Shown: positions 7,986 to 16,383 of the stretch, piece after piece
How the letters are laid out: every line of letters begins with the position of its first letter
How positions within the stretch are numbered: the first letter of the stretch is position 1
Virus record (IMG/VR): IMGVR_UViG_3300042554_001552
Location: 1 to 64,000 of that record
Origin: a virus
Length of the DNA: 64,000 nt
Reading direction: 5' to 3' (one strand)
Program-made: the position numbers and the translations under genes
The notes under the pieces: generated by a model
What the model was told of the DNA's origin: nothing
Seen by the model: the letters and a program-made list of their open reading frames with translations, nothing else
Database searches by the model: none

Positions 7986-9263
7986 TTACTTTTTTCTATA
8001 CTTATTTATGAAATTAACTCCGTATGCCTTTGCCCCAGATTGAAGATTTTCCTTACCAGTTCCAATTGCTCCTGGAGTTTGCATCGAAACGTATTTAAAG
8101 AATCCCGTAGTACCTGCAAGTGTATTTGGTTTTCCAGGTGCTCTATACATGCTATCCATTTTAACTTCGGTATATTCAACCAAATCTTTAATCCAAGATT
8201 TAAACATCTGACCCGTTTCGGTTACACAAATTAAATAATTAGTGCCTCTGCGGAGAATACGACCAGTTAATCCTGTATTCAGATTCTCTACCATCTGACC
8301 GATGTTGAAAATATTCTCTGCAACATAATTTTCACGAAGAGTCTTAAAATCAAACTTAGGAGCAATCTGCCAAAGTTGCCACCCTTCTTTAATATTCATC
8401 GCACCGCGAAGATTATCAAATAACTCTAGAGCATCTTTACGAGAATAATCTGATGGGAGACCCTCTCTAAATCTCTTAAAGTCACCTTCTGCAGCGGCAA
8501 GTCGCATTCTGGATGCGGACATTCCTTCAACACCCTTTGCATCAGGATCTCTTTCCCCAGCAGAAACAACTTCGATGTTATCAAATGCATAGAGTTGTCC
8601 ATTGTAATTATTGGATAACTTTTCAAACTCTTTAACTCTATCAGCACCACCAACAATTCTTACATTTGTGTATCCATCATTATGCGCTTTCTTTAGAACA
8701 TCAAAAATGGTTTTAGTATTTGCATCATTTACAATTCTCTCACTATGTGTAGGGAACATCTTTCTCATGTAAGAGACTTTTGTATCAGGGTCCAATGGAT
8801 TCTTTTTCTTATCCTGACTTCTTGAAGGATAGATAAGATAATCGCCACCATCAGCAGCGGATGATTGGGCAGCAACATCCATTAATTGCTGGTGACCAAT
8901 CGTTGGGGGATTGAATCGACCGAAAGCAATTGTAAGAGTTCCTTTTGTTTTTTCGACTGGTGGTGGTCCAACAGGAGCGGCAGGTTCTTGTGCAACTGGT
9001 TGCTGCTCAGGAGCAGGTGCTTGCTGCTGAAGTGCAGGATCTACAAAATTTGGATCAGAAATATTTTTTTCTTTTTCAGTTTGTGCAGGGTCTTTTCCAC
9101 CAACTGCTTGCCTTTTATTATAAAACTTTAGAGTTCCTTTTACAGTTTTTGCTACAAACTCACCATCCTTATACCATCCACCATGACCATCTCCCTGCAA
9201 CCCAAGTCTTGCTGCTTGCTGTGATGCAGTTGCCTCTGATAAAAATCTAGAAAAACTTTTCAT
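7986..9263 (-). CDS. capsid-tagged nucleotidyltransferase-fold protein (425 aa)
   Basis: A fusion of three parts. The N-terminus MKSFSRFLSE strongly resembles the 10-residue capsid-targeting tag of T4 internal proteins (MKTYQEFIAE), which gp21 protease removes after Glu. A Pro/Gln/Ala-rich linker spans ~75-105. A cytidylyltransferase/NMNAT-type domain follows: TIAFGRFNPPTIGHQQL carries the (H/T)xGH nucleotide-binding motif as TIGH, and EGMSASRMR matches the second (S/T-x-x-R) motif. The C-terminal ~150 residues (GQMVENLNTGLTGRILRRGT) look like a separate structural module. I infer an enzyme packaged in the head; substrate unknown. The start overlaps the upstream stop as TAATG. Confidence 0.82.
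   Translation of the reverse strand: MKSFSRFLSEATASQQAARLGLQGDGHGGWYKDGEFVAKTVKGTLKFYNKRQAVGGKDPAQTEKEKNISDPNFVDPALQQQAPAPEQQPVAQEPAAPVGPPPVEKTKGTLTIAFGRFNPPTIGHQQLMDVAAQSSAADGGDYLIYPSRSQDKKKNPLDPDTKVSYMRKMFPTHSERIVNDANTKTIFDVLKKAHNDGYTNVRIVGGADRVKEFEKLSNNYNGQLYAFDNIEVVSAGERDPDAKGVEGMSASRMRLAAAEGDFKRFREGLPSDYSRKDALELFDNLRGAMNIKEGWQLWQIAPKFDFKTLRENYVAENIFNIGQMVENLNTGLTGRILRRGTNYLICVTETGQMFKSWIKDLVEYTEVKMDSMYRAPGKPNTLAGTTGFFKYVSMQTPGAIGTGKENLQSGAKAYGVNFINKYRKK
8003..8010 (-). promoter_or_regulatory. late promoter CATAAATA
   Basis: CATAAATA on the minus strand, 35 bases upstream of the 695-aa gene and inside the last codons of the nucleotidyltransferase gene. It differs from the T4 late box only at the first base. 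Confidence 0.55.
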
Positions 9264-9463
9264 TACTTAAATTTCTTTATCTTTGATATGATTACTTTTT
9301 CGTTATCAGTAATATATTTTAAGATGTTTTTATGTATCTGCCTATATTTATGTTTATTTTTACTGACAGACATTTTCTTATCTAAAACTAAATGCACATA
9401 GCGAACAAATTCTGGATACGTGCCCTTAAAATTTTTAAGCAATTCATCAACATATTCTTTCAT
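9263..9463 (-). CDS. small basic helical protein (66 aa)
   Basis: Unknown function. The protein starts MKEYVDELLKNFKGTYPEFV and is Lys-rich throughout (KKMSVSKNKHKYRQIHKNIL), suggesting a small DNA- or protein-binding helix bundle. It overlaps the 424-aa gene by 4 bases (ATGA) and the capsid-tagged gene by one base (TAATG), so it is translated as part of that late unit. Confidence 0.7.
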   Translation of the reverse strand: MKEYVDELLKNFKGTYPEFVRYVHLVLDKKMSVSKNKHKYRQIHKNILKYITDNEKVIISKIKKFK

Positions 9464-10734
9464 AATTTGAATCCTAACTTATCTTTTTTAAAGTCATATC
9501 CATTTTTAGTTCTAAATTGCAAGTTTGATATAGTTGCTTGACCCTCCACTCCCTGTGCTCTTCTAAGAGTAAATGATGGTGTGATATTATTCAATGAAAG
9601 ATGAACAAAAAACATTTCATTGGATAATGCGTTTCTAACAATATTGGTAAAATTTAATGATGCTACAGATTGCCTAGAATAATCAATTACTAGTCTTTCG
9701 CAAGCATAAGATATTTGCATCAGGGTTATCCTAACTCTGGAATAATCACCTCTTTGAGAATTCAATATTCCAACTAGTCTAGGATCAGATCTAATGATAC
9801 TATCAAATAATTCAGGATTTGAAATAAATCCTGTAGCAGAAGAATTTAAAACGGAATTTGCTACATTTTGATCCAACAATCCAAGACGAGCAGCAGCTTG
9901 AATAGGACCTTGCACCATATTGTTATTATTAATAATTCTCATCAAATCAAACTCTTGTGAGTTTCTCATCTGTGCCAAAAGTGAAGAATTTTGTTCAACC
10001 AACGGTATAATATCCCTAACCTTAAGAGTATTAGAAGACACCCCACTAGATTTTGCAGATACTTTAATTGACCTATTTGGAGTTACAATATAATAATCAA
10101 GTAAAGGTTCATTTGATCTTGTTGGGATAAAAATTTTAGATGTTGTTTTATTAACTCCAAGATTTAAAGTATTAAATCCCCTACTTATACAATAAATTGG
10201 TCCAATACATTCACCAAAGTCATTACGAATATTATTCAGTGGTAAATTACTAATGGCATTTGAATCAAAACTCCCAACAGAAGCATTACTGTCAGCATAA
10301 TCGACTAATGATAGTAAATAATCTTCAAGTTCGCCAACAATATCCGTTCTATTTGTAATTGATTGCCTCAGAGTAGAAACATAGGTATCATAATTATATT
10401 CTTGTCCAGTCAATCCAAATCTTTGAGGTTTAAAAATTCCCTCAAAGATACTCCTATTAATAGGTTTGGTTAGATTATCAATATGGGTATAATAAACAGG
10501 TTTTGATGCATCATAACTTCCCAATTGTATTGCGACTCTAAAAGAATTATTTTGCATATTTTGTGAAAGCGCATCCACATAGGTAACTTGTTGTCCAATA
10601 GACAAGTATCCCGTTCCCCTTCCACCAGTCGCTGGATCTTCAAAATAAGGAGATGCCTTTTTAATGGTTGTTAGTATAGTTGGAGTTCCTCTCCAATGCT
10701 TTCTCCAATTGTCGTCTTTTGAACTACTAGACAT
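9460..10734 (-). CDS. unidentified protein (424 aa), probably virion-associated
   Basis: I do not recognise this protein. It begins with a charged segment (SSSSKDDNWRKHWRGTPTIL), continues with mixed beta/helix sequence rich in Asn and Ser, and ends with GQATISNLQFRTKNGYDFKK. There is no signal peptide, membrane span or known catalytic motif. A central stretch, YYIVTPNRSIKVSAKSSG, has the hydrophobic-then-xxK look of a nuclease core, but acidic partners are not obvious. AATAAATA 14 bases upstream and the following capsid-tagged gene point to late expression. Confidence 0.7.
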   Translation of the reverse strand: MSSSSKDDNWRKHWRGTPTILTTIKKASPYFEDPATGGRGTGYLSIGQQVTYVDALSQNMQNNSFRVAIQLGSYDASKPVYYTHIDNLTKPINRSIFEGIFKPQRFGLTGQEYNYDTYVSTLRQSITNRTDIVGELEDYLLSLVDYADSNASVGSFDSNAISNLPLNNIRNDFGECIGPIYCISRGFNTLNLGVNKTTSKIFIPTRSNEPLLDYYIVTPNRSIKVSAKSSGVSSNTLKVRDIIPLVEQNSSLLAQMRNSQEFDLMRIINNNNMVQGPIQAAARLGLLDQNVANSVLNSSATGFISNPELFDSIIRSDPRLVGILNSQRGDYSRVRITLMQISYACERLVIDYSRQSVASLNFTNIVRNALSNEMFFVHLSLNNITPSFTLRRAQGVEGQATISNLQFRTKNGYDFKKDKLGFKL

Positions 10735-10747
10735 AAGACTTTTTAAG

Positions 10748-10755
10748 TATTTATT
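10748..10755 (-). promoter_or_regulatory. possible late promoter AATAAATA
   Basis: AATAAATA on the minus strand just before the 424-aa gene. It is only 14 bases from the start codon, so the leader would be very short; moderate support. Confidence 0.45.
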
Positions 10756-11262
10756 TTACTGCCAGTAATTTAGATTGACAACAAATCTTCCCAAAGCATT
10801 AGTGCATGTTGTACCCGTATGTTTGATATCACTATCAAAGATTACAATCCTATTTGCAACACTCTCTACAATTTCACCAGTTTCAAATTTTGTATATCCA
10901 TCGTTGCTATTTACATAATAAACAGCAGTCTTTGACTTGAAATGATGATCGACATGCATACCATGCTCTATTATTTTATTGGTCCTCAATGTAAGATTTG
11001 CCTTAATCACGAGAACATTTCTTGGAGTTAGTTTTTGAAAGAATGGAAATGCGTCTTCAAAAAATCTACCCTTTCTCAGAACACCATCTCTTGATGAACA
11101 AAAAATATAACTGAATTGGTAGTTATCGTTTTCATTACATTCTATCGGATGATATTCTGTCTCTAAAACTTCTGACAAAAACCAAGGAAATGTATTACTC
11201 TTGATTAAATGAAAAAATTTTTGGTGAGCCGTATCAGGTAAAAAATTATCAATTACTTCCAT
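10756..11262 (-). CDS. 2OG-Fe(II) oxygenase, tandem copy C (168 aa)
   Basis: Third in reading order of three adjacent paralogues. The double-stranded beta-helix iron site is visible: HGMHVDHHF gives the H-x-D pair, FDSDIKHTGTT the distal His, and GRFVVNLNYW the 2-oxoglutarate Arg. The N-terminus MEVIDNFLPD is shared with its neighbours. The family hydroxylates proteins, small molecules or bases; no substrate can be assigned. It is 3 bases from copy B, so the genes are co-translated. About 168-181 aa is typical for these single-domain phage enzymes. Confidence 0.85.
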   Translation of the reverse strand: MEVIDNFLPDTAHQKFFHLIKSNTFPWFLSEVLETEYHPIECNENDNYQFSYIFCSSRDGVLRKGRFFEDAFPFFQKLTPRNVLVIKANLTLRTNKIIEHGMHVDHHFKSKTAVYYVNSNDGYTKFETGEIVESVANRIVIFDSDIKHTGTTCTNALGRFVVNLNYWQ

Positions 11263-11265
11263 AAA

Positions 11266-11787
11266 TCAGAAGAAGTCAAAGTTAATAACGTATCTTCCTA
11301 TTTTATCAGTACAGGTTGTACCAGTATGAAGCATAGTCCCATCAAAAACAACTAATCTATTTTCTAAACTATCTACAGTATCTCCAGATTCAAACTTAGT
11401 ATATCCATTATTTGTATTGACATAATAAATTGCAGTTTTACCACCATCAAAGTCTTGATAATCAACATGAAACCCATGTTCGATTATTTCATCTGTTTTT
11501 AACGTTAAATTGGCCTTTATTCTCACTAAAGAACGACATCCAACTTGTATAATACCATCAACAAGTGGAGATATACTTCCAATAAAAGGTGCTGCCTGGT
11601 CATCAATATAAAAAATATGACTAAATTGGTAGTTTTCTTCAGTGGTACAATCTATTGAAGATATATTTGGAATATTTTCTTCAATTACTTGACCATGATA
11701 CCACGGAATTGTTTTACCAGTAATAAAATTTTTAATTTGATTAAATTCTTCTTCAGGTAAGAAATTGTCAATGATATGAACTTTCAT
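11266..11787 (-). CDS. 2OG-Fe(II) oxygenase, tandem copy B (173 aa)
   Basis: Middle paralogue. It begins MKVHIIDNFLPEEEF, nearly the same as copy A (MKVHLIDNFLPEEEF). Iron ligands are in HGFHVDYQDF and FDGTMLHTGTT, and the cosubstrate Arg in GRYVINFDFF. The metal and cosubstrate residues are intact, so it should be active. It is closer to copy A than to copy C, indicating stepwise duplication. The substrate is unknown. Confidence 0.86.
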   Translation of the reverse strand: MKVHIIDNFLPEEEFNQIKNFITGKTIPWYHGQVIEENIPNISSIDCTTEENYQFSHIFYIDDQAAPFIGSISPLVDGIIQVGCRSLVRIKANLTLKTDEIIEHGFHVDYQDFDGGKTAIYYVNTNNGYTKFESGDTVDSLENRLVVFDGTMLHTGTTCTDKIGRYVINFDFF

Positions 11788-11803
11788 TTTTTTTAAATTA
11801 GAA

Positions 11804-12349
11804 TTAGAAAAAGTTTAAATTAATAACATATCTTGCATGGGCATCTGTACAAGTTGTACCAGTATGCAAAAGACTTTGATCAAATATAATTAATCGGTTT
11901 TCTACGCTTTCAATCGTTTCACCAGTTTCAAATTTTGTATATCCATCATTTGTATTGAGATAATAAATCGCAGTCTTTCCACCCTCAAAATTTCCAATAT
12001 CAATATGAAATCCGTGCTCGATTATTTTATCAGTCCTTGGGTTTAAATTAGCCTTTATCTTAACAAAAGAGCGACAACCAACTTCTGGCATTGATTCAAT
12101 AAGCGGTTGTAAGTTTTGAATTAATGCTGAAGTTGGAGCATCAGCAACATAAAAAACATGACTGAATTGATAATTATCATCATCATTACACGACGGTGAA
12201 GAAAAATCTTTTATATTTTCAGACAATACTTTTCCATAATACCAAGGCAAAGAAGGGTAACTATGGTCAAAGCAATCGCCCATTATAAACCCACGAATTT
12301 TTTGAAATTCTTCTTCTGGTAAAAAATTATCAATCAGATGTACTTTCAT
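11804..12349 (-). CDS. 2OG-Fe(II) oxygenase, tandem copy A (181 aa)
   Basis: First of the three tandem oxygenases, starting MKVHLIDNFLPEEEF just after the tRNA. Motifs are HGFHIDIGNF (H-x-D), FDQSLLHTGTT (distal His) and ARYVINLNFF (Arg). It has an insert near residue 30 (GDCFDHSYPSLPWYYG) absent from the others. No strong ribosome site is visible; the upstream region is AT-rich (ATTATAAAATAAT). Family call is firm, substrate unknown. Confidence 0.86.
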   Translation of the reverse strand: MKVHLIDNFLPEEEFQKIRGFIMGDCFDHSYPSLPWYYGKVLSENIKDFSSPSCNDDDNYQFSHVFYVADAPTSALIQNLQPLIESMPEVGCRSFVKIKANLNPRTDKIIEHGFHIDIGNFEGGKTAIYYLNTNDGYTKFETGETIESVENRLIIFDQSLLHTGTTCTDAHARYVINLNFF

Positions 12350-12371
12350 ATTATTTTATAATAAAATGCAA

Positions 12372-12444
12372 TGGAGAATAGGAGACTCGAACTCCTGACA
12401 TCCTGCTTGCAAAGCAGGCGCTCTACCAACTGAGCTAATTCCCC
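12372..12444 (-). tRNA. tRNA-Ala (anticodon TGC)
   Basis: The reverse complement folds as a full cloverleaf of 73 bases: acceptor GGGGAAT with ATTCTCC, D-arm TAGCTCAGTTGGTAGAG, anticodon stem CCTGC/GCAGG with loop TTTGCAA, and T-arm GGAGTTCGAGTCTCC. The anticodon is TGC, reading GCA and GCN alanine codons by wobble. The discriminator base is A; CCA is not encoded. It lies between a 59-aa gene and the oxygenase cluster and is transcribed with them. Confidence 0.96.
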
Positions 12445-12467
12445 AAAAACCCCTAAGGGTCAATTAT

Positions 12468-12647
12468 TTATTCACCAACAATCGCACCGATTCCAGAATC
12501 AAGTTCCAGAATCACAGAGCGAAGTTCAGTGATTCTTTCAGGAACATGTTCATAACTATAACCACGTTGTGCCTCAAAAAGAATTTGACGAACTGCTGCC
12601 GCAGCACGAACATCAAGTTTTAGAGTTACTTTCTTTTCTTTAGTCAT
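12468..12647 (-). CDS. small conserved-type protein (59 aa)
   Basis: Unknown function. The protein reads MTKEKKVTLKLDVRAAAAV..., a beta strand followed by helix, which is the general shape of ribbon-helix-helix or small regulatory proteins, but the evidence is weak. The start ATG (12647-12645) overlaps the MazG stop as ATGA, so it is coupled to mazG. It ends about 24 bases before the tRNA. Confidence 0.75.
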   Translation of the reverse strand: MTKEKKVTLKLDVRAAAAVRQILFEAQRGYSYEHVPERITELRSVILELDSGIGAIVGE

Positions 12648-13060
12648 CGGTCGTCAGCAGCACGGTTTTCAGAGAAATAAACATCAAAAGCACCTTCAGG
12701 ATAACGCTTGAGAAGTTTCTGCACATTTTTAGCAACCACATCATCAAGAGTTACTTCAAGTGCCATACAAGCTTGAGCAACATACCACATAATGTCACCC
12801 AGTTCGATAATCATATGCTCTCGATTATCTTCATTGAAGGGTTTGCCTTGGAAAATCATTTTCTTCACGATTTCCATAAACTCACCACCTTCGGCATTAA
12901 TACCAACAGCAGCAGTCAGGAGACGCTCAATATTGGCACCTTTCTCATCAAGAGCAACAAGGCGATCAGATAGAGAAAGAAAGTCTTTGGATGCATCAGA
13001 AGTTACAGCATCCACAAACTCAGCATACTTATCAAAATCTACGTGTTTAGCAGTTTCCAT
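12644..13060 (-). CDS. mazG: MazG-like nucleotide pyrophosphohydrolase
   Basis: A 138-aa single-domain MazG. These enzymes hydrolyse nucleoside triphosphates, or in hosts alarmone-type nucleotides, to monophosphates. The metal-binding acidic motifs are visible as INAEGGEFMEIVKKM and then IIELGDIMWYVAQA. Cyanophage MazG is usually about this long. It is coupled to gp41 (TAATG) and to the 59-aa gene (ATGA), so it is made with the replication helicase. A role in nucleotide recycling or host signalling is inference. Confidence 0.9.
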   Translation of the reverse strand: METAKHVDFDKYAEFVDAVTSDASKDFLSLSDRLVALDEKGANIERLLTAAVGINAEGGEFMEIVKKMIFQGKPFNEDNREHMIIELGDIMWYVAQACMALEVTLDDVVAKNVQKLLKRYPEGAFDVYFSENRAADDR

Positions 13061-14439
13061 TAAAATTTAAATCCTTCAAACGACTTTTTAGGTTTCTTGT
13101 CTTCGTTATCATTATACTCGTCTTCGTTTCCAGAGTCAAGTATATCTTTTTGTGCTGACTGTTCGCAATCATACAGTCTCATTTTAGCACGGTCAATACC
13201 CACAATAAAACGCTTGTAGATAGTGGGGTCATTATAACGGTTCTTCAATTGCTTCACCATAATCTGTCCCAACTGTTCAAGTTCTTCAGTGCTAATAAGG
13301 GCAAACATAAGGTCAGCAGTAGCAGGGAGACCAAAGGACTCACTAGTATCAGTAAGTTCAACATCAGAGTTCCCATAACCACTGCGAGTAGTCTGGGTAG
13401 CAGAGACAATGGGAACATTGAATTCCACTGCCAAACCGCGAAGTTCTTCAGCAATTGCCTTAATGTACGAATATGAATTGACAGAAAGGTTTGACTTATA
13501 CCTGCTGGAAGCACATATATTAAGGTAATCAATGAAAATAATATCAGGTCTAAATGACTTCTTGAGAGCAAGTTCATTGAGAAGTGCTTTAAAGTGTCCT
13601 GAATGAGCAGAAGCAGTTGGGTATTCTTTGATGACCAAAGAACCTTGTGTCTTCTTTGCAATACTATTTACTTTGTTCTCGAATGTCGAACGTGGGAGAT
13701 CAACCAGTTGCTGAATCGGTACATTGAGAAGGTTCGCATCAATCCTCTCTGCAATTCGCTCTTCTGCCATTTCAAGAGTGATATAGAGAACGGACCTGCC
13801 TTGCAGTAAGACGGAAGCAGCCAAATGACACATGAATAGCGATTTCCCAACGCCCGTCCCAGCGAGAGCGATATTGAGAGTCTTATTAGGGAGCCCACCC
13901 TTTGTGATTTTGTTGAAATATTCCAGATCAAACTCGATCTTATCTTCTTTACGGTGATAAAACTCATATCGCTCCTCATAGTTCTGAAGATAATCGTGTC
14001 CGATATTATTATCAAACGATACTGCTAGAGCATCAGAAAGAATGCTTGGAATCGCATCACGATTTTTCTTATCATTATTTCCATCAGCAATATGAATTGA
14101 CTCCATAAGTGCCAAGTAAATGGCACGGTCACGACACCACTTTTCAGTAGTATCAAGTAACCATTGCTTTTCTACAGGAGCATCATTTAAAAACGAATTG
14201 ATTTCTCGAATCTCTTTGACTTCAGTTTCATTGAGATCTGTGCGATTCTCTACCTCAATATTGAGTGCTTCAATCGTGATTGCTGAACCATACTTAACAA
14301 TGAATTGAACAATCTCCTCAAAAATGATCTTTTCCGTCTTTTGCTCAAAATAATCTGGTTGTATGAAAGGAATGACCTTGCGTGAGTAGTCTTCATTAAA
14401 TACTAAGTTTCTGAGAATAGTTGTCTCAATTCGTTCCAT
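13060..14439 (-). CDS. 41: replicative DNA helicase, T4 gp41-like
   Basis: Hexameric 5'-3' helicase of the replisome. I start at MERIETTILRNLVF (14439), which aligns with the T4 N-terminus; an alternative start 10 codons earlier (14469) overlaps uvsX by 44 bases. Walker A is ALAGTGVGKSLF, Walker B is DIIFIDYLNIC, and later motifs include VSATQTTRSGYG and IGIDRAKMRL. The length of 459 aa compares with 475 in T4. It overlaps uvsX by 14 bases, placing helicase and recombinase in one message; primase gp61 is about 9 kb away. Confidence 0.95.
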   Translation of the reverse strand: MERIETTILRNLVFNEDYSRKVIPFIQPDYFEQKTEKIIFEEIVQFIVKYGSAITIEALNIEVENRTDLNETEVKEIREINSFLNDAPVEKQWLLDTTEKWCRDRAIYLALMESIHIADGNNDKKNRDAIPSILSDALAVSFDNNIGHDYLQNYEERYEFYHRKEDKIEFDLEYFNKITKGGLPNKTLNIALAGTGVGKSLFMCHLAASVLLQGRSVLYITLEMAEERIAERIDANLLNVPIQQLVDLPRSTFENKVNSIAKKTQGSLVIKEYPTASAHSGHFKALLNELALKKSFRPDIIFIDYLNICASSRYKSNLSVNSYSYIKAIAEELRGLAVEFNVPIVSATQTTRSGYGNSDVELTDTSESFGLPATADLMFALISTEELEQLGQIMVKQLKNRYNDPTIYKRFIVGIDRAKMRLYDCEQSAQKDILDSGNEDEYNDNEDKKPKKSFEGFKF

Positions 14440-15433
14440 AAGAGAATTGTTGTTTCGCGGCAGCATCAAGTTGCTGCATTACTTCTTCGGTAAAATACTG
14501 GTCGGGATTTTTTAGGATTTCTTTCGCATAAAGTTTTTTGCCATTAATTTCATAACGCCCCGCAACATTCTTCCAGAGTCCAGCGAGTTCCCCGAGTTCC
14601 AGAAGACCATAATAGCGATCAAGACCGCGCTCATCATAAAATAAACGGACTTCAACTTGTTGATTCTCCTTACTCAAACGCGACTTAGCAGTCTTTGCCT
14701 TGATAATGTTTCCAATGACTTCTTTTCCATCCTTTTCCTTAGACTTACTAAGATATATGATAGTAGAAGCGGCGTACTTAAGACCGCTGCCACCTCCCAT
14801 CTCCTTAGTAGGAACATAAGCACCGATGACATCGTAAGTGTGATTGGTTACAATCATTGGAATGTTTGCCTGACCCAACTTGAGAGTGAGCATACGGAAA
14901 GCACCTTTGACAAGTTGTGATTTAGTCATATCACGAACTTGTTTATCATTCAGTGCATCGGTAATCTCTTTCTCGGTTGAAAGCATACCCAAAGAGTCTA
15001 GCACAAACATACAAGGTTTGCGTTCTCCTTCAGGTTTTTTTAAGTAAATATCTACTGCCTTGAGTGCTTTTCCACGAAACTCTTCTACGGTGACAACATT
15101 AACCACGACAAGACGAGATGTGTCGATGCCGCGTGACTCCAAGAGTGATTTGGTAATAGCGGCTTCAGTATCAAAGTAGAGACAATAACCATCGGGGTTA
15201 TTATCAAGAAAATTCTTAACCACAGCGAGAGAAAAGAAAGTCTTTCCAGTACTAGACTCTCCAGCAATAGCAGTAATCTTATTGCCAGATACACCGCCAA
15301 ATATGCTACCTGAAACCAGTGCGTTAAAAATGTACGAACCCGTGTCAACATAAGTCTCAGTCTCATCAATATCGGAAGCAAGTTTGGTGTATTCACCACC
15401 AACCTCTTTTACAATTTCTTTAAGAAAATCCAT
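14426..15433 (-). CDS. uvsX: RecA-like recombinase UvsX
   Basis: Strand-exchange protein for recombination-dependent replication, working with UvsY (36005-36436) and gp41. Walker A is AGESSTGKTFF, Walker B is PCMFVLDSLGML, and the DNA-binding loop region reads KEMGGGSGLKYAAS. The protein starts MDFLKEIVKEVGG and is 335 aa, shorter than T4 UvsX (about 390), mainly at the C-terminus. It is 2 bases downstream of the oxygenase gene and overlaps gp41. Confidence 0.96.
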   Translation of the reverse strand: MDFLKEIVKEVGGEYTKLASDIDETETYVDTGSYIFNALVSGSIFGGVSGNKITAIAGESSTGKTFFSLAVVKNFLDNNPDGYCLYFDTEAAITKSLLESRGIDTSRLVVVNVVTVEEFRGKALKAVDIYLKKPEGERKPCMFVLDSLGMLSTEKEITDALNDKQVRDMTKSQLVKGAFRMLTLKLGQANIPMIVTNHTYDVIGAYVPTKEMGGGSGLKYAASTIIYLSKSKEKDGKEVIGNIIKAKTAKSRLSKENQQVEVRLFYDERGLDRYYGLLELGELAGLWKNVAGRYEINGKKLYAKEILKNPDQYFTEEVMQQLDAAAKQQFSYGTN

Positions 15434-15435
15434 AA

Positions 15436-16092
15436 TTAATTACCATAGTAGTTTTTTGAAGCGGTAAAATCATAATTTATAACACACCTAACTTGTGAAT
15501 TTATTGGGCAGTTTCCAGCGTGTAGGATATTACCATTAAATAATAACAATCTTCCCTTTTTTGGAGTTATCCTCTGTCTTATTTTTAAGTTTGAAAGATT
15601 TGGATGAAAATTTGAATCTTTATCTGTTCGTTCTTCTTCAAATAAGAAGGTGTCTCCATCAGAATCATTGGCATAATATATTAGACTATAGTAATCGTTA
15701 CGCATACTAAAGTCAACATGCGGACCACAAAAAGTATTATGATTTGATTCTGGATATTGAAAGGTTGTTCTTCCTCTTATCCTCAAAATCTCATTTACAT
15801 CAAATTTTAATTCCTTAGATAAAAAATGTAAGATGTAAATAAATGAATGTCTATATTCGGATCCTGGCAGTCCCTCATTTACAAAATTATGCACCAATCC
15901 AGAAGCATTTAATATATTTTTATTACTCAATAAATTTTGTGGGGTTGAAGCGCCCAACCAAATCTCTGAAAAAATATACCAAGGAAAATTTGAAGAGAGT
16001 AGCATTTCTTCAATTTCATTTTGCAAACTTACTGGTACAAAATTATCTAAAATGATATAATCATTAATAATTTTGTTTGATGGATAATTCAT
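15436..16092 (-). CDS. 2OG-Fe(II) oxygenase-like protein (218 aa), divergent
   Basis: A fourth oxygenase, only distantly related to the three at 10756-12349. H-x-D is in CGPHVDFSMRND, the distal His in FNGNILHAGNCP, and the Arg in QVRCVINYDF, so the iron site is intact. It is longer, with extra N-terminal sequence (NDYIILDNFVPVSLQ). It sits just before uvsX. The start ATG (16092-16090) lies inside the end of the 52-aa gene (29-base overlap). The substrate is unknown. Confidence 0.82.
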   Translation of the reverse strand: MNYPSNKIINDYIILDNFVPVSLQNEIEEMLLSSNFPWYIFSEIWLGASTPQNLLSNKNILNASGLVHNFVNEGLPGSEYRHSFIYILHFLSKELKFDVNEILRIRGRTTFQYPESNHNTFCGPHVDFSMRNDYYSLIYYANDSDGDTFLFEEERTDKDSNFHPNLSNLKIRQRITPKKGRLLLFNGNILHAGNCPINSQVRCVINYDFTASKNYYGN

Positions 16093-16222
16093 TCTTATTT
16101 TTTTCCGTATTCAAATCATTCATTTTATAAGTCCAAAGTTTAGAGTAAAGAGCAGGATGATTCCCCTTTAAACTATTAATAATAATGTTCAACTCTTTTT
16201 CACTTATAGGAAGGGTTATCAT
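16064..16222 (-). CDS. small protein (52 aa), paralogue of the neighbouring 54-aa protein
   Basis: Unknown function. The protein begins MITLPISEKELNIIINSL and contains GNHPALYSKLWTYKMN. The pattern LPI...EL..I...L......ALY.KL is shared with the adjacent 54-aa protein, so the two likely arose by duplication. Its start overlaps that gene as ATGA, and its 3' end overlaps the oxygenase gene by 29 bases. Confidence 0.7.
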   Translation of the reverse strand: MITLPISEKELNIIINSLKGNHPALYSKLWTYKMNDLNTEKNKNELSIKQNY

Positions 16223-16383
16223 ACTGTCATCCCATACTCTTCACGAAGTATTTTTTTATAAGGTAAACCCTGTTCTCTAAGTTCTTTTACCAGTTTTAGT
16301 TTATGATACAAAGCAGCATCTCCCCCAAATCCAAGAGCACTGACAATTTTCTTTAGCTCTTCGTCGTTAATAGGCAAATCCAT
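16219..16383 (-). CDS. small helical protein (54 aa)
   Basis: Unknown function. The protein begins MDLPINDEELKKIVSALGF, followed by GDAALYHKLKLVKELREQGL. The start overlaps the gp43 stop as TAATG, so it is translated right after DNA polymerase. A small polymerase-associated role is possible but is only inferred from position. See the 52-aa gene for the paralogy. Confidence 0.72.
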   Translation of the reverse strand: MDLPINDEELKKIVSALGFGGDAALYHKLKLVKELREQGLPYKKILREEYGMTV

